Source of the DNA: Oscillospiraceae bacterium
GTDB lineage: Bacteria > Bacillota > Clostridia > Oscillospirales > Oscillospiraceae
Assembly: GCA_017465745.1 (NCBI GenBank)
Contig: JAFTVM010000083.1
Location: 37,072-101,071, forward strand
DNA: 64,000 nt
Reading direction: 5' to 3'
The position numbers and the translations under genes were made by a program. The notes beneath the pieces were generated by a model. The model was not told where the DNA came from. It saw only the letters and a program-made list of their open reading frames with translations, and ran no database searches. Below are positions 44,615 through 52,067 of the stretch, in pieces. Positions within the stretch are counted from its first letter, which is position 1. The number at the start of each line of letters is the position of its first letter.

Positions 44615-45301
44615 TCAATACTCGATACGGGTGCCGAAGCCGGTACGGCTAGCGGAATTGTCGAAAATCTCTTCCACCGTGAACCGATAAGCAGGACGGG
44701 TCACCCAGCGCTCGATATTGGGCGCGTGGTAGACGTCATGCTGGGCGTTGATAAATTGCTGAAGCAAAGGCAGCTCAAAGGGGGAAATGCTGCCCATCTC
44801 ATGACGCTGTCCCACGATTTCCATAGTGCCCCGGACCTCATAGGAACGCATGGGGGGCTGGTAAAACAACAACGTCGCCTCGGGATTGACCTGGTAGTTG
44901 GCCCAGCTGTGCTTGAATGCCATCTCCACGGAGTAGATGTGGCCGAAATCCACAGTCTTCTCAGCTTCCTCCGAATACAGCCATTTCAGCAGCAGCTGCA
45001 GGCCCCGGGTCTGGTAGGTCCTGTCGCCGGGTTCGTAGGTCCTGATGTGGGCGATGTAGGCCGCCAGCGCTTCCTCCAGATATTCCTCCCTGGGAATAAA
45101 GCCGATGCCCTTGACAGAGCCGTTGAGGCCAGCAGGGCCATGGCTCAGAAACACAGGGTCATGGGAGGTAAAGGAAAGAAAGATCTTCTCAGGGCTCATC
45201 ATCTGCCCCTGCGCCAGGGCTTTGACCGTGTTGCCGCGGGTACGATAGGCCCAGTCAAAGAATGCATTCAGTTCGCCGTTTTCCAGTCTTGCTCTATCCA
45301 T
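44615..45301 (-). CDS. Unknown protein, possible FMN split-barrel (PNPOx/HugZ-like) fold
   Basis: A 228-residue soluble protein with no signal peptide, lying 4 bp upstream of the binding-protein gene. I do not recognise it with certainty. The second half (HIYSVEMAFKHSWANYQVNP, then EATLLFYQPPMRSYEVRGTM) resembles the strand pattern of pyridoxamine-5-phosphate-oxidase-like flavoproteins (NP-x-x-x-L-L-F-Y-x-P-P, then x-V-R-G). The family includes HugZ/HutZ heme-degrading proteins, which often go with HutX. That link fits the HutX-like gene in this operon but is inference. Confidence 0.45.
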   Translation of the reverse strand: MDRARLENGELNAFFDWAYRTRGNTVKALAQGQMMSPEKIFLSFTSHDPVFLSHGPAGLNGSVKGIGFIPREEYLEEALAAYIAHIRTYEPGDRTYQTRGLQLLLKWLYSEEAEKTVDFGHIYSVEMAFKHSWANYQVNPEATLLFYQPPMRSYEVRGTMEIVGQRHEMGSISPFELPLLQQFINAQHDVYHAPNIERWVTRPAYRFTVEEIFDNSASRTGFGTRIEY

Positions 45302-45315
45302 AATGATTCTCCTTT

Positions 45316-46065
45316 TTATTTGACTCTGATGAAGGGGGATGCAGAGGCCCGCATGGTGGCCTGGGAAATGTTGAAACCCACGGACAGTGTCGTATCGGTG
45401 TAGCCGGTGCCCGCGGTAACGTCATCCTCCGCCACGATCTCGCCCTCGGTGCTGAGAATATCGTAGGTGAAGGTGATATTTTCACCGTCAACGGTATAGG
45501 TACCGCCGGTGCCGCCCCAGACATGCATGACGCTGGCCATCTGCATGATACTGACGTCAAAGGTCATATCCTCTCTCAGGCACAGGGCATAGGCGTAGAC
45601 CATGGCGCCCATACCGCCGGTTTTGGTCAGATAGCCCACATAGACGTCGCCGTCCATGGCTGCGGGGGCGGATTCGTAGAAATTGATTGCCCCGACGGAC
45701 ATGGAACCTGCCAGATAGAAGGGCATCTCGAAAATACCGTCGATGATAACGGCATCCGTAATCTCACCGTGGGGATAGGTAAGGCTGATGGTCTCATCGA
45801 ACTCGTCATTTTCGCCCAGGGTGTAGGTACCATCATATTGTTCGGTGCTGTGGACGCCGTTTTCCAGGGTGCCCACAAAGATTTGCGCAGCGCCGTCACC
45901 CATCAGGTTCACCAGCACTCTGGCGCTGAGACCGGCAGACTCGTCCTCGTATCCGGCAATAAAGGTACGAACAACCTCCGTACCGGACTGTTCTTCCTCT
46001 GCCTGACAGCCGAACAACGCAAATACCATCACGGCTGCCAGCGCAATGACCAGAATCTTTTTCAT
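45316..46065 (-). CDS. Lipoprotein of unknown function
   Basis: A 249-residue lipoprotein with signal peptide and lipobox ALFGC (C20). After a short Gln/Glu stretch come beta-rich segments (VLVNLMGDGAAQIFVG, YDGTYTLGENDEFDE, GGTYTVDGENITFTYD), a pattern shared with the lipoprotein at the other end of the operon. The gene follows the 18-bp palindrome at 46085-46102, so its transcription is probably under the same metal-responsive control. Function unknown; likely on the outer face of the membrane. Confidence 0.7.
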   Translation of the reverse strand: MKKILVIALAAVMVFALFGCQAEEEQSGTEVVRTFIAGYEDESAGLSARVLVNLMGDGAAQIFVGTLENGVHSTEQYDGTYTLGENDEFDETISLTYPHGEITDAVIIDGIFEMPFYLAGSMSVGAINFYESAPAAMDGDVYVGYLTKTGGMGAMVYAYALCLREDMTFDVSIMQMASVMHVWGGTGGTYTVDGENITFTYDILSTEGEIVAEDDVTAGTGYTDTTLSVGFNISQATMRASASPFIRVK

Positions 46066-46084
46066 CGTTCTTCCTCCAATTTCA

Positions 46085-46102
46085 GGTTAGTTGCAACTAA
46101 CC
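46085..46102. promoter_or_regulatory. DtxR-like palindrome A
   Basis: GGTTAGTTGCAACTAACC, a perfect 18-bp palindrome, 20 bp upstream of the lipoprotein start. It shares GTTAG-N6-CTAAC with three other sites in the island. Confidence 0.7.
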
Positions 46103-46113
46103 CATTTCGTTTC

Positions 46114-46144
46114 GGTATCCGCCGGGCATTGCCCAACGGATACC
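46114..46144 (-). terminator. Hairpin after the second half-transporter gene
   Basis: A stem of 8 + 4 bp (GGTATCCG and GGGC with their complements) with a small internal loop, 7 bp after the half-transporter stop. No U tract follows; it may attenuate read-through into the downstream part of the operon. Confidence 0.5.
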
Positions 46145-46150
46145 TGATTA

Positions 46151-47836
46151 TCATTTACTTTCATACAACCTGCCGTTTTTTACCCGGTAGATCCGGTCGG
46201 CTACGGCCATGGTGGACTCCCGGTGGGAGACCAGAATGATGCTCTTTTTATTCTTCTGCTGCCGCAGTGCTTTGAGAATCATACCCTCATTGATGCTGTC
46301 CACATTACTGGTGGGTTCATCCAGCAGAATCAGATCGCTGCCCCGCAGGAAGGCCCGGGCCAGACCCAGCCGCTGCTTCTCACCGGCGGAGAGGTTGTCG
46401 CCCAGGGCGCCAACTCTGGTATCATAGCCATCGGGCAGCGTCATGATGAAATTATGAACGGACGCCATCCGGCAGGCTTCCTCCAATTCCGCATCCGTCG
46501 CGCCGGGCTTAGCGATGCGCAGATTGTCAGCGATGGTCTCATCGAAGAGATAGGTGACCTGGCTGACCATGGTGACATTGTCCAGAAGGGAATCTGTATC
46601 GATCTGTTCGATGTCCGTGCCGTTGTAGGCGATCTGTCCATGACTCTTCTGCCAGAACCGCAGCAGCAGCTTCAGCAGTGTGGACTTGCCGCAGCCGCTC
46701 TCGCCCACGATGCCGATGATCTCACCCTTTCTTGCGTGCATACATACATCGGCGAGGATCTGTGTATCCCCGTCATAGGAGAAGTCCAGACCGGTGACCT
46801 TCAGGTCTTCGAAATGAAATTTCCGTCCGTTCTCCACCGGCGTCACCGCAGGTTTTTCAGCCAGCAGATCCAGCATCCGGTCGCCGCTGGCGAAGGTCTG
46901 GGTCAGATTGCCCGGCAGGGCGGAAATGGCGATGACGGGGCCGAAGGAGCCAAAGACCGCTACCACGCCGATGATCATCCGGCCCAGGGAGAGCATTTCC
47001 ATATGAACCAGAATAATGCCCGCCGTCAGGGCAGCGAAAATGAACAGAGAAACCATCAGCTCCGTGGCTGCACCAGCCCGGGTGATATCATGCTTCATCT
47101 TCTTCGTCTCGCCAAGCAGAAGATCGGAGCGGCGGTTGACTTCCTCTTTCCGCATTTCACCGGCATTATTCAGAACGATATCCTTAATTCCCTTGATACT
47201 GTCGAGAAAATACGCGTTGAAGGAGGCGAATTCTCCCCGATAGCGGACGCCGGAGGCCTTCAGTTTGCCTGAAGAGATCATAGGCGCCACGATGCCCACG
47301 GCAATATAACCCAGCAGAGCGATCAGGGCCAGATACCAGCTGGATACCACACCAACGAAGATGACCACAGCCCCAGACACAATCACCGCGATGCAGATGG
47401 GAGAAATGGTGTGGGCGTAGAAGACCTCCAGCGTTTCAATATCGGAGGTGATCATGGCGATGATGGAGCCTTTCTGCTTTCCCTCCAACTTGGCAGGACA
47501 CAGAGTCCGCAGCGCGCCGAAGATCTTATCCCGCAGCACCGCCAGCAGGCGGAAGGCAATATAATGGTTGCCGTACTGCTCGAAATACCGCAGCAGTCCC
47601 CGCAGTACGCCGCAGCCGACGGCCAGGGCGATGAGGAATCCGTAGCTCAGTGGGATGTGTTCTCCCATCGCCTTGGCGATGGCCATGGCACCTGCCAGGG
47701 GAACGCCCATGGCGCAGATAAAGCCCAGGGAGCCATTGATGACTGCCAGCAGCATGATGTACGCAAGGCTGCCAAGCAATGCGATGAGGCTTGCCATAAT
47801 GACCGCGCCGCTGCGGCGCGTACTTTTCTCAGCCAT
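46151..47836 (-). CDS. ABC half-transporter (YbtQ/IrtB/CydC-like), second of a pair
   Basis: A 561-residue half-transporter with six membrane segments (about 15-300) and an ATPase domain: Walker [10 protein letters not shown], signature LSAGEKQR (A where G is usual) and Walker B LILLDEPTSNVD. It overlaps the first half-transporter by 8 bp, so the two probably form a heterodimer. Pairs of this kind next to iron regulators include siderophore importers of the YbtPQ/IrtAB type; direction of transport here is not known. Confidence 0.85.
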   Translation of the reverse strand: MAEKSTRRSGAVIMASLIALLGSLAYIMLLAVINGSLGFICAMGVPLAGAMAIAKAMGEHIPLSYGFLIALAVGCGVLRGLLRYFEQYGNHYIAFRLLAVLRDKIFGALRTLCPAKLEGKQKGSIIAMITSDIETLEVFYAHTISPICIAVIVSGAVVIFVGVVSSWYLALIALLGYIAVGIVAPMISSGKLKASGVRYRGEFASFNAYFLDSIKGIKDIVLNNAGEMRKEEVNRRSDLLLGETKKMKHDITRAGAATELMVSLFIFAALTAGIILVHMEMLSLGRMIIGVVAVFGSFGPVIAISALPGNLTQTFASGDRMLDLLAEKPAVTPVENGRKFHFEDLKVTGLDFSYDGDTQILADVCMHARKGEIIGIVGESGCGKSTLLKLLLRFWQKSHGQIAYNGTDIEQIDTDSLLDNVTMVSQVTYLFDETIADNLRIAKPGATDAELEEACRMASVHNFIMTLPDGYDTRVGALGDNLSAGEKQRLGLARAFLRGSDLILLDEPTSNVDSINEGMILKALRQQKNKKSIILVSHRESTMAVADRIYRVKNGRLYESK

Positions 47837-49562
47837 TCCCGTTCACCTCCATGTAGCCTTCTTCCAGTTTCTTCTGGGTGGTATAGAGCCGGGCGTAGCC
47901 GCCGTCCATGGCCATCAGTTCGGCATGGCTTCCGGATTCCTTCACTTCGCCTGCTTCCATATAGTAGATCCGGTCGGCATCCACCACATTGGCCAGCCGG
48001 TGGGAGATGACGATGACATTCCTGCGCTTTGCCAGCGCCCGGAAATTGGCGGTGATAATAGCCTCGCTCTCGATATCGATGTTGCTGGTAGCCTCATCGA
48101 AGATATAGATCTTCTTGTCTGCCACCAGATTTACCGCCAGGGCCAGACGCTGCTTCTGTCCGCCGGAGATATTGCTGGCATCCTCGGTGATCAGCTTGTC
48201 CAGTCCAACATTTTCCCGAATGAACGCATCCAGATTTACCGCTTTCAGAGCTTCAAAAATCTCCGCATCCGTCACATCTGGCTTAGCCAGCTGGAAATTG
48301 GCCCGGACCGTCTCGTTGAAGATATAGGTATTGTAGCTGACCACCGCCAGGTCACTGTAATAGCCTTCACGGGACAGGCTCTCCAGCGGCCTCCGTCCTA
48401 CTGTGATCCGCCCCTGCTGGGGACGGAACGCGCCGCACAGCAGATTCACCACAGTGGATTTTCCACAGCCGCTTTCGCCCACGATGGCGGTCATACCCGC
48501 AGGCGGGAAAACCATGCTCACATCCTGCAGCACCTCCCGCTTGCCGTCATAGGAGAATGTCACACATTCCAGGGATACCGCCGCGTCTTCCGGGGCTTCA
48601 CTGCCCCAGACCGGATCAGGCTGGTTCAGCAGGGACAGAATCTTCCTGCCGGCGCTGGCGCCGTTCATGGCCACATGGAAGGCAGCGCCGAAGGCCCGCA
48701 GGGGCAGGAAGAAATCCACAGCCACCAGGATCAGAAACAGCGCATGAACAGTCAGAAGGCTTCCCTCCATGACCCCCAGCACCGCAAAAGCGATGCCCAG
48801 ACCTGCGCCGCCGTAGGCTACCAGATCCATAATGGTGGTGGAGGCCAGCTGCATCACCAGGACTTTCATGGTGATGACCCGGAATTCCTCGGCGCTCCGG
48901 TTCATTTTCTCATGCTGGTCGGCATCAGCCCGAAAGATCTTCAGCTCCTTCAGGCCCTGGACGCTGTCGAGAAAGCTGTCGCCCATGGAGGTGTACTTCC
49001 CCCAGTATTTTGCAAAAATCTTCTTGGCGTATTTCGACACCGCCACGATGGATACCGGGATCAGCGGCACACAGGCCAGCAGCACCAGCGCCACCCGCCA
49101 GTCGATCCAGACCGTGATGCCGAATAGGATCACCGGAGCCAGCATGGCGTAGAAAAACTGGGGGATGTAGGAAGAATAATAGAGATCCAGCTGTTCGATG
49201 CCCTCCAGAGCCACCTGGGTCAGACCGGCAATGCTCATACCGTCCGTGCTGCGCACACCCAATTTGACGATTCTGTCGTAGGTCCGCTCCCGCAGATCCT
49301 TCTTGGCTTTGCGGCCCAGCAGATCCTTCAGATCGCCGGCAGCACAGCCCGCGCCGTAGCGCACGGCGATGCCTGCCGCGGCGCAGACCACAGGCATAAG
49401 GTAGGCTCCGCCCCCGGCCCCCTGCGTCAGAAGCCATAGGCTCCAGCAGATGCTGGCTGTGATGGTCAGATTGGCCAGCAGTCCCAGCACCATGCAGGCC
49501 ACCGTGTAAAATATGTATTTACGGTTGCCGCCCAGCAGGCGCAGCAATTCTTTGTCAATCAT
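47829..49562 (-). CDS. ABC half-transporter (YbtP/IrtA/CydD-like), first of a pair
   Basis: A 577-residue half-transporter; the ATG at 49562 has AAGGAGG and overlaps the regulator's stop by 8 bp. Six membrane segments, then Walker [10 protein letters not shown], signature ISGGQKQR and Walker B IYIFDEATSNID. It is directly coupled to the DtxR-like regulator upstream and to its partner downstream. No siderophore synthesis gene is in the window, so the pair might import xenosiderophores or heme, or export. Confidence 0.85.
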   Translation of the reverse strand: MIDKELLRLLGGNRKYIFYTVACMVLGLLANLTITASICWSLWLLTQGAGGGAYLMPVVCAAAGIAVRYGAGCAAGDLKDLLGRKAKKDLRERTYDRIVKLGVRSTDGMSIAGLTQVALEGIEQLDLYYSSYIPQFFYAMLAPVILFGITVWIDWRVALVLLACVPLIPVSIVAVSKYAKKIFAKYWGKYTSMGDSFLDSVQGLKELKIFRADADQHEKMNRSAEEFRVITMKVLVMQLASTTIMDLVAYGGAGLGIAFAVLGVMEGSLLTVHALFLILVAVDFFLPLRAFGAAFHVAMNGASAGRKILSLLNQPDPVWGSEAPEDAAVSLECVTFSYDGKREVLQDVSMVFPPAGMTAIVGESGCGKSTVVNLLCGAFRPQQGRITVGRRPLESLSREGYYSDLAVVSYNTYIFNETVRANFQLAKPDVTDAEIFEALKAVNLDAFIRENVGLDKLITEDASNISGGQKQRLALAVNLVADKKIYIFDEATSNIDIESEAIITANFRALAKRRNVIVISHRLANVVDADRIYYMEAGEVKESGSHAELMAMDGGYARLYTTQKKLEEGYMEVNGNG

Positions 49563-49944
49563 TGGTATCCTCCTTGTTCCCCTGCCGGTTCTGTGCAAAG
49601 GCTGCGATCGCGTTGCGACTGGCTTCGCTGAACTCACAGGCAGCGCCGATGGCGTCATTGTAGGCAATCTCCGCCGAAACGCCGCATTTCTCCCGCAGAT
49701 GACTGCTGATCCACTGAATCAGTATGTTATATTTTTCCAGCTGTTCATAGCCGAACGGAACGATCACGACTTTGTTTTTGTCATCACGGCGGATGTATCC
49801 GTTTCGCTCCAGCCGCTCCACCGCCCGGTAGACACTGACTTTGGAAACGTTCATTTTTGCCGCGATGGCGGTAAGCCTGAGGCCCGCAGTGCGGTCATAC
49901 AGCTGGTCAATGGCGATCAGGTATTTCAGTTCTGCCGATGTCAT
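49555..49944 (-). CDS. Small DtxR-like (iron-dependent) transcriptional regulator
   Basis: A 129-residue protein; the ATG at 49944 has AAGGAG upstream. The N-terminal winged helix (about 5-65: ELKYLIAIDQLYD, LTAIAAKMNVSKVSVYRAVERLERNGYI) and the helical second part (LREKCGVSAEIAYNDAIGAACEFSEAS) follow the DtxR/MntR layout. The metal-site region is altered: C103, E104 and E107 occur where DtxR has C-x2-E-H, and the usual His is absent. There is no SH3-like third domain. It probably binds the GTTAG palindromes beside its own gene. Confidence 0.65.
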   Translation of the reverse strand: MTSAELKYLIAIDQLYDRTAGLRLTAIAAKMNVSKVSVYRAVERLERNGYIRRDDKNKVVIVPFGYEQLEKYNILIQWISSHLREKCGVSAEIAYNDAIGAACEFSEASRNAIAAFAQNRQGNKEDTND

Positions 49945-49960
49945 ATTCAAACTCCTTAAA

Positions 49961-49976
49961 GTTAGCCATGGCTAAC
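49961..49976. promoter_or_regulatory. DtxR-like palindrome B
   Basis: GTTAGCCATGGCTAAC, a perfect 16-bp palindrome, just upstream of the ribosome binding site of the regulator gene. Confidence 0.75.
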
Positions 49977-50027
49977 ACTTCCTTAAAATAGAAAAGCCGG
50001 CAAATTTCTTTGCCTGACCCCGCAAAA

Positions 50028-50043
50028 GTTAGCCATAGCTAAC
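50028..50043. promoter_or_regulatory. DtxR-like palindrome C
   Basis: GTTAGCCATAGCTAAC, the same half-sites as palindrome B with one mismatch at the centre, 67 bp away (centre to centre) and downstream of the regulator's promoter. Confidence 0.72.
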
Positions 50044-50082
50044 CTATTCTCTTAAAAAATAGAGTCCGAAAACTCTTTCATC

Positions 50083-50110
50083 AGTATATCACAAACGCGG
50101 GTTTTGTCAA
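50083..50110 (-). promoter_or_regulatory. Promoter of the DtxR-like operon
   Basis: A consensus -35 TTGACA (50105-50110) and a -10 TATACT (50083-50088) with a 16-bp spacer; the -35 overlaps the end of the DUF454 gene. Downstream, a small AGAGT/ACTCT hairpin followed by ATTTTTT (about 50053-50076) could act as a terminator for the upstream unit or as an attenuator. Confidence 0.75.
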
Positions 50111-50515
50111 TCAATTCATTGCCTCTGCACTGACTGCGGCAGGGATGGTCTTGACACCCCAGATGAAATAGACCATGTGGAATACCCACACTCCCGTCAG
50201 CACCGCGCATCCGATGATCACGTTTTTCAGAAGCATCATCGTAAAGCCGATGCTCATCAGCACGGTCACCGTAACCATGATCCGGACCTTGGTCCTCCAC
50301 GTCATACCGCGGCCTGCAACATAGTCTTCCAGATTATCCCTGTAGAGCTTCGTGTGAATAAACCAGGTGTGCAGCTTCTCAGAAGACCGGGCAAAGGAGA
50401 ACGCCGCCAGCAGCAGGAACGGGAATGCAGGAATCATCGGTACCACCGCGCCCACGGCTCCAAGTCCCACGCCGATGCAGCCCAGGATCACATACAGCAC
50501 TTTTTTCAGTTTCAT
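50111..50515 (-). CDS. DUF454 (YbaN) family inner-membrane protein
   Basis: A 134-residue membrane protein; the ATG at 50515 has GGAGA upstream and overlaps the preceding stop by 4 bp (ATGA). The DUF454 pattern is clear: VLGCIGVGLGAVGAVVPMIPAFPFLLLAAFSFARSS near the start, then FIHTKLYRDNLEDY and two further membrane helices (about 80-125). Function is not established. Co-transcription with the YgbA_NO gene and a palindrome upstream suggest iron- or heme-linked expression. Confidence 0.88.
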   Translation of the reverse strand: MKLKKVLYVILGCIGVGLGAVGAVVPMIPAFPFLLLAAFSFARSSEKLHTWFIHTKLYRDNLEDYVAGRGMTWRTKVRIMVTVTVLMSIGFTMMLLKNVIIGCAVLTGVWVFHMVYFIWGVKTIPAAVSAEAMN

Positions 50516-50847
50516 TTCTGATTCTCCAATCGATTCTTTTCTTTTTTGCTTTCGATCACATGACGGATCGCCATAACGGGATGATGAAAGATCATCCGCG
50601 GCCCCGAAAACCGCATGACGCTGCGGATCTTTTCCCGCATGTCCGGCTTGTAGCAGTGGACACGGCAGTTCGAGCAGAAGGTTTTCGTCTCCATAAATGG
50701 GCACCTGTCGCTGCGAAGCCTGGCGTAGGCGTCCAGAGCGGCGCAGTCCGGGCAGAGTTCCCTTCCCCCGTGTTTGGCGCGGCAAAAAATGGCGATCATC
50801 AGCGAAACGGTCTGTTTTTCCAGCGCCCGTTTCATTTGAATATCCAC
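50512..50847 (-). CDS. YgbA_NO (nitrous oxide-stimulated promoter) family protein
   Basis: A 111-residue soluble protein starting with GTG at 50847 (AGGAGG, 7-nt spacer). The Cys pattern (C22, C32, C35, C49, C58, C61, C65; for example LCPDCAAL, RCPF, FCSNCRVHCY) and the end GPRMIFHHPVMAIRHVIE match the YgbA_NO family. The cysteines suggest an FeS or other metal centre. In enterobacteria ygbA is linked to nitric oxide stress; here it sits behind a DtxR-like palindrome. Confidence 0.85.
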   Translation of the reverse strand: MDIQMKRALEKQTVSLMIAIFCRAKHGGRELCPDCAALDAYARLRSDRCPFMETKTFCSNCRVHCYKPDMREKIRSVMRFSGPRMIFHHPVMAIRHVIESKKEKNRLENQK

Positions 50848-50868
50848 CGGTTCACCTCCTTATTTGCA

Positions 50869-50884
50869 GTTAGCCGCCGCTAAT
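50869..50884. promoter_or_regulatory. DtxR-like palindrome D
   Basis: GTTAGCCGCCGCTAAT, half-sites GTTAGC and GCTAAT, between the -10 and the ribosome binding site of the ygbA-like gene, a position suited to repression. Confidence 0.65.
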
Positions 50885-50892
50885 CACCAGGT

Positions 50893-50921
50893 ATTCTAGC
50901 ATAAATGGGTCTGATTGTCAA
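50893..50921 (-). promoter_or_regulatory. Promoter of the ygbA-DUF454 unit
   Basis: A consensus -35 TTGACA (50916-50921) and a -10 TAGAAT (50893-50898) with a 17-bp spacer. Palindrome D begins 9 bp downstream of the -10. Confidence 0.85.
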
Positions 50922-51131
50922 TTGGAATCTACAGGAAACGGCATCCTCATCGCCACAGTCCCAGACTGCTTCCGTGCCAACCAGATTTCCCTATATGCAA
51001 GCAGCGCTCCCCGGTAATGACCGGAATTTGGTTGAAAGGATTGCCAATGCGTGATATTATGAAGCGAAAGATTATTGCCGCAAAATGTAACTTGAGTCAA
51101 GTCGAAATAGCGTCTGTGGAGAATCCCGAAT

Positions 51132-52010
51132 TTATCGATACAGACAGTTCAGATAATCGATGAAATTCCAGGTGCTGTCTTTGGCCGTATAGCGTTCCGG
51201 GTAGATCAGATATATGTATCCCACATTCCGGAATTTGGACAGGTCAAATTTCAGCAGCCGCCGGGACTGGACGAAATCCTTCGCCGCGATCTCGGAGATC
51301 ACGGACACACCCATTCCGCCGGCAACCATAGTTTTGACGGTTTCCAGACCGTCCACTCTGGCAACGATCTGCAGATCCCGTTCATCCATCCCCATTTGAT
51401 CCAGCAGTCCATCCAGACTCTTCCCATCTTTCCTGAGAATAACGGGTTCCTTCAGCAGCTCCGGCACCGGGTTCTTGTGCTTCAGCAACCGCTGGCACCC
51501 CTCGGTCACCGGGGTGATCAGCACCGGAGGGTCGCTGCAAAGGGGCACACATTTCAGGCCTTCCCGCTCCAGGGGATCGCTGATCAGACCCACATCAAAC
51601 CGTCCCTCCTGTACACCGACCACTATATCCCGGCTGCTGCACTGGCTGACCTTCAGCAGATCCTGGGAGAACAGTTCCCCATATTGCCCCAACACATCTG
51701 GAAGGATGTAGGCAGCAGGAATGGCGGAGGCACCAATACGGATGATCCGCCGGGTGCCCGCCGAGCAAGTTTCGAGGACACACCGCTCCATTTCCAGGAT
51801 CTGGCCGGCGTATTTGTAGACGACCCAGCCCGCCTCCGTCACCTCCATGGTCTTGGTGTTGCGGTTGAGCAAGGTCACGCCCAGTTCCTTCTCCAGCTGC
51901 AGCAGATGGGTGCTCACGGAAGCCTGGGAGATATTCAATTTTGCGGCAGCCTTCGAGAAATTGCGGTAATCCACAATGGCCACAAAAGAACGCAATTGCT
52001 TGATATCCAA
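51132..52010 (-). CDS. LysR family transcriptional regulator
   Basis: A 292-residue LysR regulator. The N-terminal winged helix is typical (MDIKQLRSFVAIVDYRNFSKAAAKLNISQASVSTHLLQLEKELGVTLLNR when read in short blocks), followed by an effector-binding domain (about 90-290; RIGASAIPAAYILPD, VMVAGGMGVSVISE-like VAGGMGVSVIS). It lies 57 bp downstream of the xanthine dehydrogenase gene and may regulate purine use, though LysR targets are often divergent. Confidence 0.9.
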   Translation of the reverse strand: MDIKQLRSFVAIVDYRNFSKAAAKLNISQASVSTHLLQLEKELGVTLLNRNTKTMEVTEAGWVVYKYAGQILEMERCVLETCSAGTRRIIRIGASAIPAAYILPDVLGQYGELFSQDLLKVSQCSSRDIVVGVQEGRFDVGLISDPLEREGLKCVPLCSDPPVLITPVTEGCQRLLKHKNPVPELLKEPVILRKDGKSLDGLLDQMGMDERDLQIVARVDGLETVKTMVAGGMGVSVISEIAAKDFVQSRRLLKFDLSKFRNVGYIYLIYPERYTAKDSTWNFIDYLNCLYR

Positions 52011-52024
52011 AATCCAGACCTCCG

Positions 52025-52055
52025 AAAAAGCGGGTGCTTCCGAAGAAGCACCCGC
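52025..52055 (-). terminator. Terminator of the xanthine dehydrogenase gene
   Basis: A perfect 11-bp stem (52030-52040 with 52045-52055) with a TTCG-type loop, followed on the minus strand by TTTTTC. It separates the dehydrogenase from the LysR gene. Confidence 0.9.
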
Positions 52056-52067
52056 AGTTGCTATATC

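Noticed and set aside
50915-51163. An 82-residue plus-strand open frame between the ygbA-like and LysR genes
   Set aside because: It starts within the -35 region of the ygbA promoter, lacks a ribosome binding site and overlaps the end of the LysR gene.
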